A DNA stretch of 64,000 nucleotides from Manihot esculenta (GCF_001659605.2 NC_035167.2:2976001-3040000); one strand, 5' to 3'. Positions 26,264-37,609 are shown, numbered from the stretch's first letter. Notes: generated by a model from the sequence alone, not told the origin. Made by a program: numbers and translations.

Positions 26264-28065
26264 TGACTCGCGGTTGTCGAAGCCGGTCAAAAATAACATT
26301 TCTGGTTATCAACAATTTTACAACTGTAGATAGTGGTGAAAGGATCGAATCCACAGGAAATATAGAATTTACCTATTTTTCTTATCAAGACCAAGAGAAT
26401 TAACTGAAATAAAAATAAACTGAAAGAGAAATAAACTGAAACGAGAACTAACTGAAAGCAAAATAAACTGAAAGCGAAATAAACTGAAAGAGAAATAAAC
26501 GGAAAGCAAAAGAAAATGAAAGCGAAATAAACTGAAAGCAAAATAAACTGAAAGCAAAATAAACTGAAAGCAAAACAAACTGAAACGAGATAAAACTGAA
26601 AACGAGATAAACTGAAAGCAGAATAAAAATAAATTGCAGTAAAAGTAAAATGGGGAGTTTGAGATTAATTTGATTAACAAACTACTGAAAGCAATTAAAA
26701 TAAGCGAATAATAAAATAAAAGAGAAATAAATAATAAGAAAGCTGTAGTTGAAGAGTTGGATCCACTTCAGTTGTTGGGATTGATCATTGACACTTAGTT
26801 TCTTTTGATTAATTCAATAGATTAGTTATGGAGATGGAAGATGCTTCTCACCACCATGTCTCTCCTTATGATTAAATCAATTAGGGAACGTCCTCTAATT
26901 AATTACTAATTAACAAATTGCCAAGGAACGTCCTTAGGCCTTAGGCATCAAACAATTGTTAATTGCATTAAGAAAGAGAGAGATCCAATCCTAACTACTC
27001 AAACGCATGAGATGTTGCTAGATCATACAATTTCCTTGGTTTTTACACCAAGTATTCTTATGTTTGAATAATTCCAGCAATTAAGGACTAAAAATTATCC
27101 AAACTAACATATTATTACCTTGCAATTAAGAATCAATTGGCCATATTGATCAAAACAACAAAGCAACAATGGAATTAAGCATGAGATTGTATGAATATTG
27201 AATAACAAAAGATAAACAATGTTTGATCAAGTCTCCCAATCCATAAAACAACTAAAGCATCACCTAATCTTCAACTAGAATAAAAGGTTTCAGCCTCTCA
27301 TGGCTGAAACAAAAATAAAAAAAAAAAATAAAAGAAAAGAAGAAATATAGAAGAAGAGATGTGAATCCCATAGGTGTCTCCAAGGTGGTGTGTAAAATTT
27401 GTGTGGAGGCTCCTTATGTGTCTTTTTATAGTTGAAAGTGCTGCCCTAGGTCATACTTGCTGCCCAAGTAGTTGAGAGGCTGGCCAAGGTGCTAAAAGGA
27501 AAGAATCGCGTTCCAAAATTATTCAGAAGGAAAGAGGCGTGTGCTTGCTCTTCAAAGGTAAAGTGGCGCGCGGTCATTGAATGCAGAAGGGAAAGTGAAT
27601 CTGTCCAGTCTTTTCCTTTTTAGGTGAAGCCTTTGTTTGAATTTTGAATGCTGAATGTGGAAGAGGCAAGTGCATCTCCTTGAAATCTTGCTGCCTATAT
27701 AGGAAGATTTGACCGCTGCAATGTGTGTATATTTTTTAACAAGGAAAGAAAGATCTGCGATTTGAATTTCAAATAATCTTCTGACTGAGCTTTCCTTATT
27801 TGCTTTTGCTTCTGCACTTTCCTTATTTGAGGATTTTCCTTATTTGAGGATTTTCCTTTTCTGAAAACTTTCCTTATTTGAAAACTTTCCTTTTTTGTCA
27901 CTTTCCATATTTGACACTTTTTGACAGTTTTAAGAACATTTTCTCCAGAATGTCTCTTTACACCTAATATCTGCACAACATAATTAAAACCACAAAATTA
28001 AGCAGAAAATATGTAAATAAACATTAAGAACATAATGATAATATGAACTAAAATATACTCTATCA
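26264..28065 (-). mobile_element. Solo LTR or LARD/TRIM-type element (1802 bp) with 5-bp target duplication
   Basis: On the minus strand it reads from TGATAGAGTATATT to CGCGAGTCA, with TG/CA ends and GTGAG on both sides. It has no coding region, and no internal LTR pair, PBS or PPT is seen, so a solo LTR left by LTR-LTR recombination is the simplest reading. The segment GGATCGAATCCACAGG near 26343 is a common feature of this kind of plant LTR. The ORFs inside are low-complexity shadows. Confidence 0.7.
26400..26630 (-). repeat. Short tandem repeat CTGAAAGCRAAATAAA within the solo LTR
   Basis: About 15 degenerate copies of a 15-16 bp unit (AAATAAACTGAAAGC, variants with CGAGA) run in tandem. 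The irregular unit length produces phenylalanine/serine-rich open frames on the minus strand that are not genes. Confidence 0.8.
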
Positions 28066-28070
28066 GTGAG

Positions 28071-28640
28071 CGAGGTGGAGAGTCTTATATGGCCATTTTT
28101 CGATCGGCTATGTGGTCTTTTTCCTCCTCAATGACTTTATATTTTCTAAAAGTTACTTCCTTTGGCCCTAGAGGAGGAAACTGGAAGCTTTCTTCCCTTT
28201 CTAGTTGGCCTCTGGTTTCCCTTTCGTTGGTTTCTAATTTGGAATGCATATTGTCTTTGGTGGCGATCTTCGTTCTCCTTTTTTTCCTAGCTCCTCTACC
28301 ATTTGCTTTTGACCGTTGTTTATATACTACTTGCTCTTCAGTATACTAGAACGGCTTTTAACCATTATTGTGGGTTTGTTATTGTAGGTCGCCAACGACC
28401 GTTGGTTGGAGCTTCTAGAGATGAAGAAGGGCGCTTCTATATTTTTTGACGCCTTTATATTTTGTCTTTTTGAGTAAGAATTGAGTTTATCCGGATTTGA
28501 ATCTTTAGAGTTTTTCTTCAATAAGTTTTTATTTATTTGAGCCTTAAAGATACACGTTGCTTTGTTATGTTCTCCTTTAGTTCTTAAGCCTTAAGCTTAA
28601 TTGATGTATTGTAATGCTTTTATTCATTTAATGAAATATT
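28071..28640 (+). other. Unidentified repeat, right part (LINE-like 3' end)
   Basis: This continues 25970-26258 across the solo LTR. Its last ~130 bp (28508-28640) recur at 30241-30370, starting AGTTTTTC-TCAATA. The tail TGTATTGTAATGCTTTTATTC is LINE-like. No intact ORF is recognised. Confidence 0.35.
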
Positions 28641-29590
28641 ATCTTTAATTAAAAAAACACTTTATCAAGGAAACTTTTATTTCTCTCTCTAAAAATGCCA
28701 AAAATAAGAATAGAAAGTGTTTAATGTTCGCCGAGTACATATTGAAATATTTCCTTTTTATGGGAAAGGTTGTCACTTAATTTAGAAAATTAGGTGAGAG
28801 ATGACATTCGATTATGTGATATGAGCACTGCACACCACTTTTATGACTTTTTATACTAAGCCTTTTATTTTTTTTTTAAAAAAAAAAACAATCTTTAACT
28901 ATCTAATAATAGAACTAAAAAGCAACTTTATTCATGATTAATAAAATAAATATAAAAAATTAAAAATATTCTCGAACTAACGACTATATATATGTTTTTT
29001 TATTAACAATTTTACTTATGTTTTTTAAAATAAATAATTTATTAATTTTTCACATGATCGATGTATTTATATTTAATTATTATGAATTTAGTAAGTTAAC
29101 TATTGATTAAAATTTAAAAAATAATATTAGATATTATGTGTTTGATAATTTTACTAATATTTGAAGCCAAAATATTTACATTATTTTGAAAAAAAAATTA
29201 ATATTTCATTTCGAAAAGTAAATACTTAATATTTTGAATAGTTAAACTGCTTTTTTTAATTTTATTTTTTCATGGACGGTAACATGTTTATGAATAAGTA
29301 GTATTCGATTCAAATCGAAAAAATAGATCAAACTAAATTAATTTAAAAATTCAATTTGATTTTTTTATTTATTTCAGTTCGGTTCGATTTTTAATTTTAA
29401 AAATTTTTGTTATTTCAATTCGGTTTGATTTTGATCAGAAAAAAATCAAAAAAGCCAAATCAAACCAATTAGTGATAATAATATATTATGTTTAATAATA
29501 TAGAGAAATTAGAACATATTAAAATTAAAATATTTTAATTAAATTTTAAAATATTAAAAATAAAGTGTAAAAAATAAAAAAATTTATTAG
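28505..29590 (+). repeat. Direct repeat, copy A (about 1.08 kb)
   Basis: Closely matches 30241-31312. It contains the LINE-like 3' end, AT-rich DNA and the first part of a MITE (from about 29297), where copy A is cut off at the LTR fragment (ATTAGATATTGAA junction). Confidence 0.85.
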
Positions 29591-30239
29591 ATATTGAAGG
29601 TCTATCTTGATCTTATAACCTTCCTGGCAATTCTGTTGGAGATTTGCAAGTACAGGATTGGCGATTGGCGATTGGCTGGGGGTGTGCGGCGGTGGGTTGG
29701 TGGATTCCCTACTGCAGGGTTAGTTGTCCGATCATCTCCCTGAATTCTGTCAAAGATGCCTCAATCGCAGCAAGTCACGCCTCTTAGTTATCTGCCATGA
29801 TCGAACTTTACTCTGATACCAATCTGATAAAGGACTAATTAGACTCCGTCAAGAGTTTTAACCAATATCGTTTGACTAAGACGATATAAGAGAAAAGATA
29901 GGCTGAAAGACGAACAATCTTATTGAAAATTTTCAAAAATTGAAAAGTGATTTTCTAATAACCAAGAAATGCTACTTCTAATAGAAAAAAAAACCCTAAT
30001 ACACAAAATTATAAAAATATCCAAAAAAAAATAATTAAAATGCAAAATTGACCCTTAAATGAATGAATTTCCATATCGAATTTTGTGACAAGCCTATGGC
30101 GCTCGTCACACTTTTGAAAATCGTGCGTCCCAAAATTTTTTTTTTTAAAAGTTATCGTGGGTCTCTATCGGACGTCGGCAGTAAAAATTAAGATCGGTTC
30201 AAATATGCTATAAAGTCTAAAATTAGTTGTTCCGTGTCA
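29591..30239 (-). mobile_element. 5'-end fragment of a gypsy B-like element: LTR plus start of internal region
   Basis: The minus strand has an LTR at 30239-29825 (TGACACGGAAC...TTATCA, 415 bp). A primer-binding site starting TGGTATCAGAG lies at 29811-29821, followed by about 220 bp of leader/gag start. The LTR is related to 6759-7168 (shared TGCCGACGTCC and GTGTGAC-AG motifs) but diverged. It ends abruptly at 29591, so it is a truncated piece. Confidence 0.75.
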
Positions 30240-30240
30240 T

Positions 30241-31320
30241 GGAGTTTTTCCTCAATAGGTTTTTATTTATTTGACCCTTAAAGATACACGTTGCTTTGTT
30301 ATGTTCTCCTTTATTGCTTTAAGCCTTAAGCTTAGTTGATGTATTGTAATGCTTTTATTCATTTAATGAAATATTATCTTTAATTAAAAAAACACTTTAT
30401 CAAGGAAACTTTTATTTCTCTCTCTAAAAATGCCAAAAATAAGAATAGAAAGTGTTTAATGTTCGCCGAGTACATATTGAAATATTTCCTTTTTATGGGA
30501 AATGTTGTCACTTAATTTAGAAAATTAGGTGAGAGATGACATTCGATTATGTGATATGAGCACTGCACACCACTTTTATCACTTTTAATACTAAGCCTTT
30601 TATGAAAAAAAAAATCTTTAACTATTTAATAATAGAACTAAAAAGCAGCTTTATTCACGACTAATAAAATAAATATAAAAAATTAAAAATATTCTCGAAC
30701 TAACGACTATATATATTTTTTTATTAACAATTTTACTTCAGTTTTTTAAAATAAATAATTTATTAATTTTTCACATGATCGATGTATTTATATTTAATTA
30801 TTATGAATTTAGTAAGTTAACTATTGATTAAAATTTAAAAAATAATATTAGATATTATTTGTTTGATAATTTTACTAATATTTGGAGCCAAAATTTTTAC
30901 ATTATTTTGAAAAAAAAAATTAATATTTCATTTCGAAAAGTAAATACTTAAATTCTGAATAGTTAAACTGCTTTTTCTAATTTATTTTTTCATGGACAGT
31001 AACATAGTTATGGTTAAGTAGTATTCGGTTCAAATCGAAAAAATCGATCGAATTGAATTAATTTAAATTTTTAATTTGGTTTTTTTATTAATTTCAGTTT
31101 GTTTCGGTTTTTAATTTTAAAAATTTTTATTATTTCAGTTCGGTTCGATTTTGATCAAAAAAATTAAAAAAGCCAAACTGAATCGATTAGTGATAATAAC
31201 ATATTATTTTTAATAATATAAAAAAATTAGAACATATTAAAATTAAAATATTTTAATTAAATTTTAAAATATTAAAAATAAAGTGTAAAAAATAAAAAAA
31301 ATTATTAGATATTGAAACCG
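30241..31320 (+). repeat. Direct repeat, copy B (about 1.07 kb)
   Basis: Second copy of 28505-29590. It runs on into the complete MITE at 31017-31457, so copy B preserves sequence that copy A has lost. Confidence 0.85.
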
Positions 31321-31457
31321 ATCAAAACAAATCGAATTAACTAAATCAGATCGGTTCAGTTCAATTTAATTTCTGATAAAAATCAATTCGATTCTATTTT
31401 TATAAATACTAAAATTTCAATTTTCAGTTCGATTTTAAATCGAACCGAGCGAATGCT
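31017..31457. mobile_element. MITE with GGTTCG/CGAACC inverted ends
   Basis: The left end GTATTCGGTTCAAATCG and the right end TCGAACCGAGCGAATGC are inverted repeats, and internal CGGTTCG/CGAACC words occur in both directions. A relative in the other orientation lies at about 41960-42425; a truncated one at about 29297-29590. It abuts the ghost linamarase locus. Confidence 0.6.
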
Positions 31458-32360
31458 CGCCTCTAAAGACAAGCAACGACTATCACAGTTACCTTGGAAT
31501 TAGGAAGAGAAATGATTTACATATTCTACGCTCAATTACTATGAGATAATTTTTTTTTTTAGATGTGGAAATTATTTGAAATATAGTCGAATTTCTTGAT
31601 ACTCATATTAAAACTATTTTAAATTAAAAATTTTAAATTGATAATTTAAGGCCCACAATTTATTTAAGTTATTTGAATTTGAAAAGTTATAATAAATAGA
31701 TAAATGGATACCCTCAAACAATTTTTTTCCTTGTATCTCAAAAGAATTATAAAAAATTATTTTGGGTAATGTTCTGTATTATAATTAAATTAAAAAAAAT
31801 GAAATTTTTGTAAGATTATTTTCTATAAAAATGCCATTAATATAATATTATTGTTAATTTATTTAAAAACTTAATAAAAAAAAAATACTCAATTTAATGA
31901 TTTAAAATGATACAATTTAATCTGTTGAAATATTTATCACTTACGGAGCATACCTGTAAATTTTATAGGAATTTTTTTTTTTTACATTTTTTCGGCTTTA
32001 AAATATTTAAAAAAATTAATTAATAAAAATATTTTTTAAATAAAAAATTAAATTATTTTTAAAATACAATAAGGTTTAAAATATTTATAAAAAAAGAATA
32101 TTATTAAAATTAAAGTAAGTTCCTTCTGTCTCACATTGTAGTCCTACTTTTTTCAATAATACAATAAGGTTTGTTCGTATTAGACAACTTTCTTACTTTA
32201 CACAATCATATCTATTTTTAGATTTTTTAAACTTTTAGACAATTTTTTAGAATTAATTTTGACTTTCATAATAATTATATATATATATATATTATCAAAA
32301 TATATTTTTAAATATAGAATTGTGGGGAGATATTTTTGAATATATCATTTCAATACTGTG
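31458..32360 (-). pseudogene. Reversed linamarase 'ghost': upstream and 3' flanks without the gene
   Basis: On the minus strand, 32360-32100 matches the distal upstream region of gene 1 (about 18360-18602), for example the shared run AGTAAGAAAGTTG. About 70 bp later, 31935-31458 matches gene 3' flanks: first 22030-22260 and 47930-48250, then 22260-22370 (TCATTTCTCTTCCTAATTCC). The TATA box, RY motif, all 13 exons and all introns are missing. I infer a linamarase unit that lost its body by deletion and lies inverted to the others. Confidence 0.75.
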
Positions 32361-32548
32361 CCCTTTATTTTTTCTTTTTAAATGAGGATTGAGAATCGAA
32401 GAGTATAATATAAGATTTTTCCGATTTATTCAGATACACTTATCATCAAATTAAATTTACGAGTGATACCATTTCGTTAGCATCTCTTTGTATTGTAGAG
32501 TGATATTCTTTCATACTGAAAATTAATTTCTCTTAATTTTTAACTACT

Positions 32549-33242
32549 GATAAATATTTTCCTCTTCCTGGTCCATGATAGATCTGGTTTTCTTCTGGGT
32601 CCCTTCTTGCTGGGCTCCCTGGTGGATCTCTCCATGTTCTTCTTGGTGAAGGACCTGTAAATAAGAAAGAATGGTCAGGGGCCTATCGGGTGTGCCCCGG
32701 CAGAGGCCCTCCGACGCTCAAGTCAGATTTTATGGCTCAGAGTAGTATATTTAGGCAAGGGTTACAGTAATAAAAATGGTGTCCAGGAAGGATAAGGAAG
32801 AAGAAGAGAGTCTCCTCTGCGTGGCCTCTATCGTGATATATATATCTGTCTCTCTGCCACAATGCTAGCTGTCTTCTGTCGCCTAGCTCCGTATGTACGG
32901 ATGTGTCAGGCGCCTGCTCCATGCGTAACGGCCATTAATTCTCCTCTGATACGTATGATTCTCCTCTGATACGCATGCGGAAGGACCTACCAGCGGGGCA
33001 TCTTGGTCATTTTCCCCTTTCCGGGCTGGGTTGAATGGTAGGGCTGAAGTTGAGCCTGGTGAGGGCCTGATTACTGGGCCGAGAGGTTTGGGCCGGTTTG
33101 ATTGAGGAGTCTAGGCGTAGTCCGGCCCTGTGACTGAGCGGGCTGGACCTGGCTCTTGAGGGGAATATTGAAGCCTTCGGATCATGGACTGTTTTCATGG
33201 GCCTGGCCTTTATACCGGGGTGAAGAAATCCAGCGATCATCA
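32549..33242 (-). repeat. LTR-like end of the GC-rich composite element (left)
   Basis: On the minus strand it begins TGATGATCGCTGGATTTCTTCACCCCGG at 33242, preceded by a purine tract (GAGATAAAGGGGCAAT, 33243-33258). It may end at ATTTATCA near 32549. The first ~30 bp recur at 38057-38028, but beyond that the two ends only share style (GGCCCA-rich), so they may be diverged LTRs or ends of two related elements. Confidence 0.4.
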
Positions 33243-33892
33243 ATTGCCCCTTTATCTCCTCAGCAGTTATTCCATGACTGGTGAGGGGATAAATCTTTAA
33301 ACTCTATTCATGACCGTGTGGTCTGAGAACTGCTCCTGTCGAAAGTATCCCTTTCTTGCCTTTTTATTATTTTTGCCTGAGAGTTGGACTCTTGTGTATG
33401 TTTTTTGCCCCTGAGTATTTATGGGCTGTCTTCTTTCGAGCGTTTTGCGGGCTCTTTGTTGCTTGGACCTTTCTCTAGGTCAGCCGAGTTGGTTTAGTGT
33501 GAGCGGTCAATTCTCGAGGTCGTTGCCTCTCATGATTACCCCTGATTCTCTGTTTGGTTTTGTATTTTGGTATGCAGTTTGCTTAGGAATCGCCTTGCCT
33601 TAATTCGGTCTGTCTTATCGGGTTTACCAGTACTGCGCTCGTTTTCTTGAGATCGGCATGATGCTTTGGTGCTTTTGGCTGTTGTGTGAGATTAAAGTCT
33701 CTCTACCTGATGACTTGAGCTCCTTTGGGAGGTCGGAGTTTAGCTTTTTCATTTATGGTCCCGTGCCCCAATCTTTTATGTGAGATCAGAACTATGTTCT
33801 TTATGAGTTGTTTTTGCTTGTTGCACCGGATGATCTTGGGGATTCTGGCTATTTTTGCTCCGGGAGATTTTTGAGATCTTTGCCGGTCTTCT
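33243..33892. other. Non-coding part of the composite element
   Basis: Mixed-composition DNA without a convincing ORF. Two short open frames (33421-33603 plus strand; part of 33703-34242 minus strand) have no recognisable domain and are judged chance. Confidence 0.4.
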
Positions 33893-34247
33893 GCCTCATT
33901 GAGGTCTTCTGCCTCAGTGAGGTTTTCTGCCTCTTTGAGGTCTTCTGCCTTATTGAGGTCTTCTGCCTCTTTGAGGTCTTCTGCCTCTTTGAGGTCTTCT
34001 GCCTCATTGAGGTCTTCTGCCTCATTGAGGTCTTCTGCCTTTTTGAGGTCTTCTGCCTCATTGAGGTCTTCTGCCTCTTTGAGGTCTTCTGCCTCATTGA
34101 GGTCTTCTGCCTCTTTGAGGTCTTCTGCCTCTTTGAGGTCTTCTGCCTCATTGAGGTCTTCTGCCTCTTTGAGGTCTTCTGCCTCTTTGAGGTCTTCTGC
34201 CTCTTTTGAGGTCTTCTGCCTCATTGAGGTCTTCTGCCTCATTGAGG
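33893..34247. repeat. 18-bp minisatellite, about 19 copies
   Basis: The unit is GAGGTCTTCTGCCTCATT, with variants CTTT, TTTT and AGTG at the last bases. One copy (34201-34219) is a base longer. As 18 is a multiple of 3 and the unit lacks stops in several frames, open frames appear on both strands with 6-residue periods (EAEDLK on the minus strand). They are not evidence of a gene. Confidence 0.9.
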
Positions 34248-34830
34248 TCTTCCTTTGCTGGGACCTCAGTGAGGTCTTCTTTTGTCAAGACCTTATTGAG
34301 GTCTTCTTTTGCTAGGACCTCAGTGAGGTCTTCTTTTGTCAAGACCTCATTGAGGTCTTCCTTGTCAATACCTTATTGGGGTCTTCCTTTGCTAGGACCT
34401 CAGTGAGGTCTTCTTTTGTCAAGACCTTATTGAGGTCTTCTCTTGTCAAGACCTTATTGAGGTCTTCCTTGTCAAGACCTTATTGAGGTCTCCTTTTGCT
34501 AGGACCTCAGTGAGGTCTTCTTTTGTCAAGACCTTATTGAGGTCTTCCTTGTCAAGACCTTATTGAGGTCTTCTTTTGCTAGGACCTCAGTGAGGTCTTC
34601 TTTTGTCAAGACCTTATTGAGGTCTTCCTTGTCAAGACCTTATTGAGGTCTTCTTTTGCTAGGACCTCAGTGAGGTCTTCTTTTGTCAAGACCTTATTGA
34701 GGTCTTCTCTTGTCAAGACCTTATTGAGGTCTTCCTTGTCAAGACCTTATTGAGGTCTTCCTTTGCTAGGACCTCAGTGAGGTCTTCTTTTGTCAAGACC
34801 TCATTGAGGTCTTCTTTTGCCAGGAGATCT
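34240..34830. repeat. Compound tandem repeat of GAGGTCTTC units
   Basis: Alternating units of about 27 bp, GAGGTCTTCTTTTGTCAAGA, GAGGTCTTCCTTGTCAAGA and GAGGTCTTCTTTTGCTAGGA with linking CCTTATT or CCTCAGT, form a higher-order period. The shared GAGGTCTTC core shows descent from the neighbouring 18-bp array. Confidence 0.85.
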
Positions 34831-34879
34831 TGGGGACCCTGGTCTTCATGCTCCGGGAGGTCTTTTAAGATCCTCACCT

Positions 34880-35487
34880 TCTGTTTTTATTTTGTTTTTC
34901 CGGGAGTTCTAGGGGATCCCGGTCTTCTTTGTTTTCCCGGGAGTTCTAGGGGATCCCAGTCTTCATGCTCCGGGAGGTCTTTTAAGATCCTCACCGGCCG
35001 TTCCGGGGTGACCTCGGGGCCCGCCGGCAGTTTTTTGTTTTGTTTTCCCGGAAGTTCTAGGGGATCCCGGTCTTCATGCTCCGAGAGGCATCTTTAAGAT
35101 CCTCGCCGGCCGTTCCGGGGTGACCTCGGGGCCCGCCGGCAGTTTTTTGTTTTGTTTTCCCGGGAGTTCTAGGGGATCCCGGTCTTTATGCTCCGGGAGG
35201 CATCTTTAAGATCCTCGCCGGCCGTTCCGGGGTGACCTCGGGGCCCCGCCGGCAGTTTTTTGTTTTGTTTTCCCGGGAGTTCTAGGGGATCCCGGTCTTC
35301 ATGCTCCAGGAGGCATCTTTAAGATCCTCGCCGGCCGTTCCGGGGTGACCTCGGGGCCCCGCCGGCAGTTTTTTGTTTTGTTTTCCCGGGAGTTCTAGGG
35401 GATCCCGGTCTTCATGCTCCGGGAGGCATCTTTAAGATCCTCGCCGGCCGTTCCGGGGTGACCTCGGGGCCCCGCCGGCAGTTTTTT
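34880..35487. repeat. GC-rich tandem repeat, period about 113 bp, about 5 copies
   Basis: The marker GCAGTTTTTTG recurs at about 35028, 35140, 35252, 35366 and 35479, spacing 112-114 bp. Each unit contains CCGGGAGTTCTAGGGGATCC, a GATCCTCGCCGGCCG segment and a GGGGTGACCTCGGGGC segment. The first two units are shorter and rearranged. The units are rich in palindromes (CCCGGG, GGATCC, GCCGGC). Confidence 0.9.
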
Positions 35488-36177
35488 GTGCCTTCTTGAG
35501 GTTTTTGCACAAGATTCAGGCTTATTGGCCTTACTGTCGCTTCATCATCTCAGCTGGTTTTGTGCCTAACTGAGGTCTTGTTTATTTTTCTGAATTTTTC
35601 TGCAAAATAAGAGCTTGCACAGAGCGTATATAATGAGAATGCTTGTTGTTAATTCAATAATATCCGTCAATAAATAATATGTCACACATGTCACTCGGTT
35701 TCACCTTTCAGATGCATGCAAGTATTAACTCATGCAATTTTAGGGATGCAATGAACAATATTTTTGCATGTGTTTCTTCAGGACTTTTCGATCTATAAAA
35801 TGCAAGCTATTATCAGGATATCTAAACTCATAGAGGTTTATTTTAAACTTAGTCTTACTATTTACATGCGAAACATGCCTTTTAATCAATTTATAAAATC
35901 ATCTGTAAAAAATAATTACCAATAACCAAAGGCAATCTTGAAATTTAAATTCTATCTTACCTATTTGGGACTTCGAATACTAATTGTAAAAAGAATCGGT
36001 TAATTTATAAAAAAGAGTCTTCTTCTTCTTTTTTTTTTTTTTTTTTTTTTACATGCATGTCTATATGTTATATTATCATGCACATGACATGGCATGAGAT
36101 GAATGCATATGTAGACACATGCCTACATAGAACTACGAGAAGAGGAGATAGGAACCTGAATGGGAAAAGCATCCATG
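35488..36177. other. Unassigned part of the composite element
   Basis: No gene is recognised. It contains a T run at 36030-36050 and CATG-rich DNA up to 36130. The sharp change from GC-rich arrays to AT-rich DNA at about 35600 may mark an internal junction. Confidence 0.3.
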
Positions 36178-36620
36178 TCAGCTCTGATGGCAACAAACGG
36201 AGGCCCACCAGTGCCGATCTAAGCCCGAATACCCATTTTCTTCTGCTTTTTCTTTTCTCTTTTCATCCTTGCTGTCCTTTAATTCATTTGCAAAACTCTC
36301 TCGACCTTTCTTCTGGTTCTCCTCATTCAGATCTTTCACATAAGCTACACCAGAATGATTATCTTTTTTAAATAAATTGTCCTTCAATCCATTTCTGCAC
36401 TTCTCTTCATTGGCACAGGATGATCCCGTCCCCTTGGTTTTCTTTGAATGGGTCATGAAGTCTTCATCGTCACTCAAATTTTCCTTATAAGAGACCTGTT
36501 GCTTACGCCGATCAGATCTCCTTGGGCGCTTTCCATAGCTACTCGAATTCACTTCTGCCTTAAACTCACCATCTTCATCAACTAGCATATCTTCTTCAGC
36601 AGGTGCGATTTTTCTTGCAT
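36178..36620 (-). pseudogene. Probable captured host-gene fragment (lysine-rich nuclear-type protein)
   Basis: A 136-codon open frame on the minus strand (36588-36178) encodes a charged, low-complexity protein segment with a basic cluster (YGKRPRRSDRRKQQ, residues ~18-31), an acidic SDDEDF, and Lys/Glu-rich stretches. It looks like a disordered linker of a nuclear or chromatin protein (CHD/SNF2 type is one possibility), not like gag or pol. AT-rich DNA upstream ends in TTGCAAG-like sequence and GTTCC follows a CAG downstream (minus strand, ~36160), so intron edges may be present. I do not recognise the exact donor gene. Confidence 0.4.
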
Positions 36621-36739
36621 TGATATAAATGTATATGTATTATTGGCATACAAAAAAGCCAATAGAGAGGACACTTGTCCTGCTGTTATAGGCTCTAGCC
36701 CATTCACGCATTCACCTTCCTCATCTCCTTTTCCTTCTC

Positions 36740-37000
36740 TGTTTGGTTCCCGAAAGCATTAAACTGCCTCCCAAATATTTGCTGGTGTTGTTTCTTGTAG
36801 TGGTGTTACTCACTACTCACTCTCTTACCCAATACAAGCCACCAATTAACAAGCCTCCTCCTGCAGAGAGATACGCCCCATTTGACCCAACAGACAAACA
36901 CCACGGACTCCCAAAGAAGTGGCCACCCAGTTCGATTGATGGATCGATAGGAGCTGGTGATCATCAAGAGAAGGCATTCCCTGACAAAGACAAGCCATGA
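36740..37000 (+). pseudogene. Possible captured fragment: signal peptide plus proline-rich segment
   Basis: The 85-codon frame starts with a clear hydrophobic segment (residues about 12-28, LLVLFLVVVLL) followed by a short Pro-rich stretch (YKPPINKPPPAERYAPF). This resembles the N-terminus of a small secreted protein. An ATG opens it but no promoter or partner exons are recognised, and it sits inside the composite element. The family is not recognised. It could be a captured exon or chance. Confidence 0.35.
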
Positions 37001-37600
37001 AAACGCAAGGGAGTGACGTCACCACACAAGCCTGGAAATCTGAGGTGAAACAGAGCCACACAGATTCGATTCTGTCAATTCCAATGAAACAATACGCCCT
37101 TGGGAGCAACGGACTCCAACCCATGAACAAATTGATCTTGGATTTGAGGAATTCCACGTTGTCGACTTGGCTGACCTGCTCAGTCAGGCCATCGTACTCC
37201 GCTAAATTCAAGTTTGAAAATTGCATGTCTTCAAGCTGGCCAACATCAACAACATCATTCCCTCCGATCTGAATCGCGAGTCCGAGCTCAAGCATGCTCC
37301 GACCTCGAACACAAATCTAACTCCGAGCTCAGGTCCGACCTCGACTTATAATACTGTAATTGCTGGATTTCTTGAGTTCCTTTCAGTCCTGCTCTTGAGC
37401 TTGGACTCAAAGATAACTCCGAGCTCGGGTCCGACCTCCACTTATCTTGAGGACAGTCTGGCCATCCGACTCAAAATGCGAGACCGACTTCTTCTTCCGA
37501 CCTGTTGAGTTTGATCTGCTGGAGCCTTCCCACTCAAAAGTTGATCATCTGGTGGTGGTGTCTGCTTTAATTCTTGAAGGTTGTGGTTTCTTCCTTTGCA
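37001..37600. other. GC-rich unassigned part of the composite element
   Basis: Contains words such as CCGAGCTC-GGTCCGACCTC repeated at 37324-37350 and 37416-37440. Open frames on both strands have no recognisable domain. Confidence 0.3.
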
Positions 37601-37609
37601 TACGTGGTG

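Noticed and set aside
26287..26680. Phe/Ser-rich minus-strand open frames
   Set aside because: Shadows of the short tandem repeat within the solo LTR.
28560..28660. Definite LINE insertion
   Set aside because: Only a LINE-like 3' end is visible, without reverse transcriptase or endonuclease; kept as unidentified repeat.
33703..34315. Long open frames on both strands with 6-residue periods (EAEDLK, CLFEVF and similar)
   Set aside because: They are produced by an 18-bp tandem repeat whose length is a multiple of three and which lacks stop codons. No start context, domain or conserved partner.
33893..35487. Regular repeats considered as a CRISPR-like array
   Set aside because: Direct tandem repeats without unique spacers, in a plant nuclear context.
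36057..36371. Plus-strand 104-codon open frame
   Set aside because: It overlaps the more convincing minus-strand frame and shows no domain.
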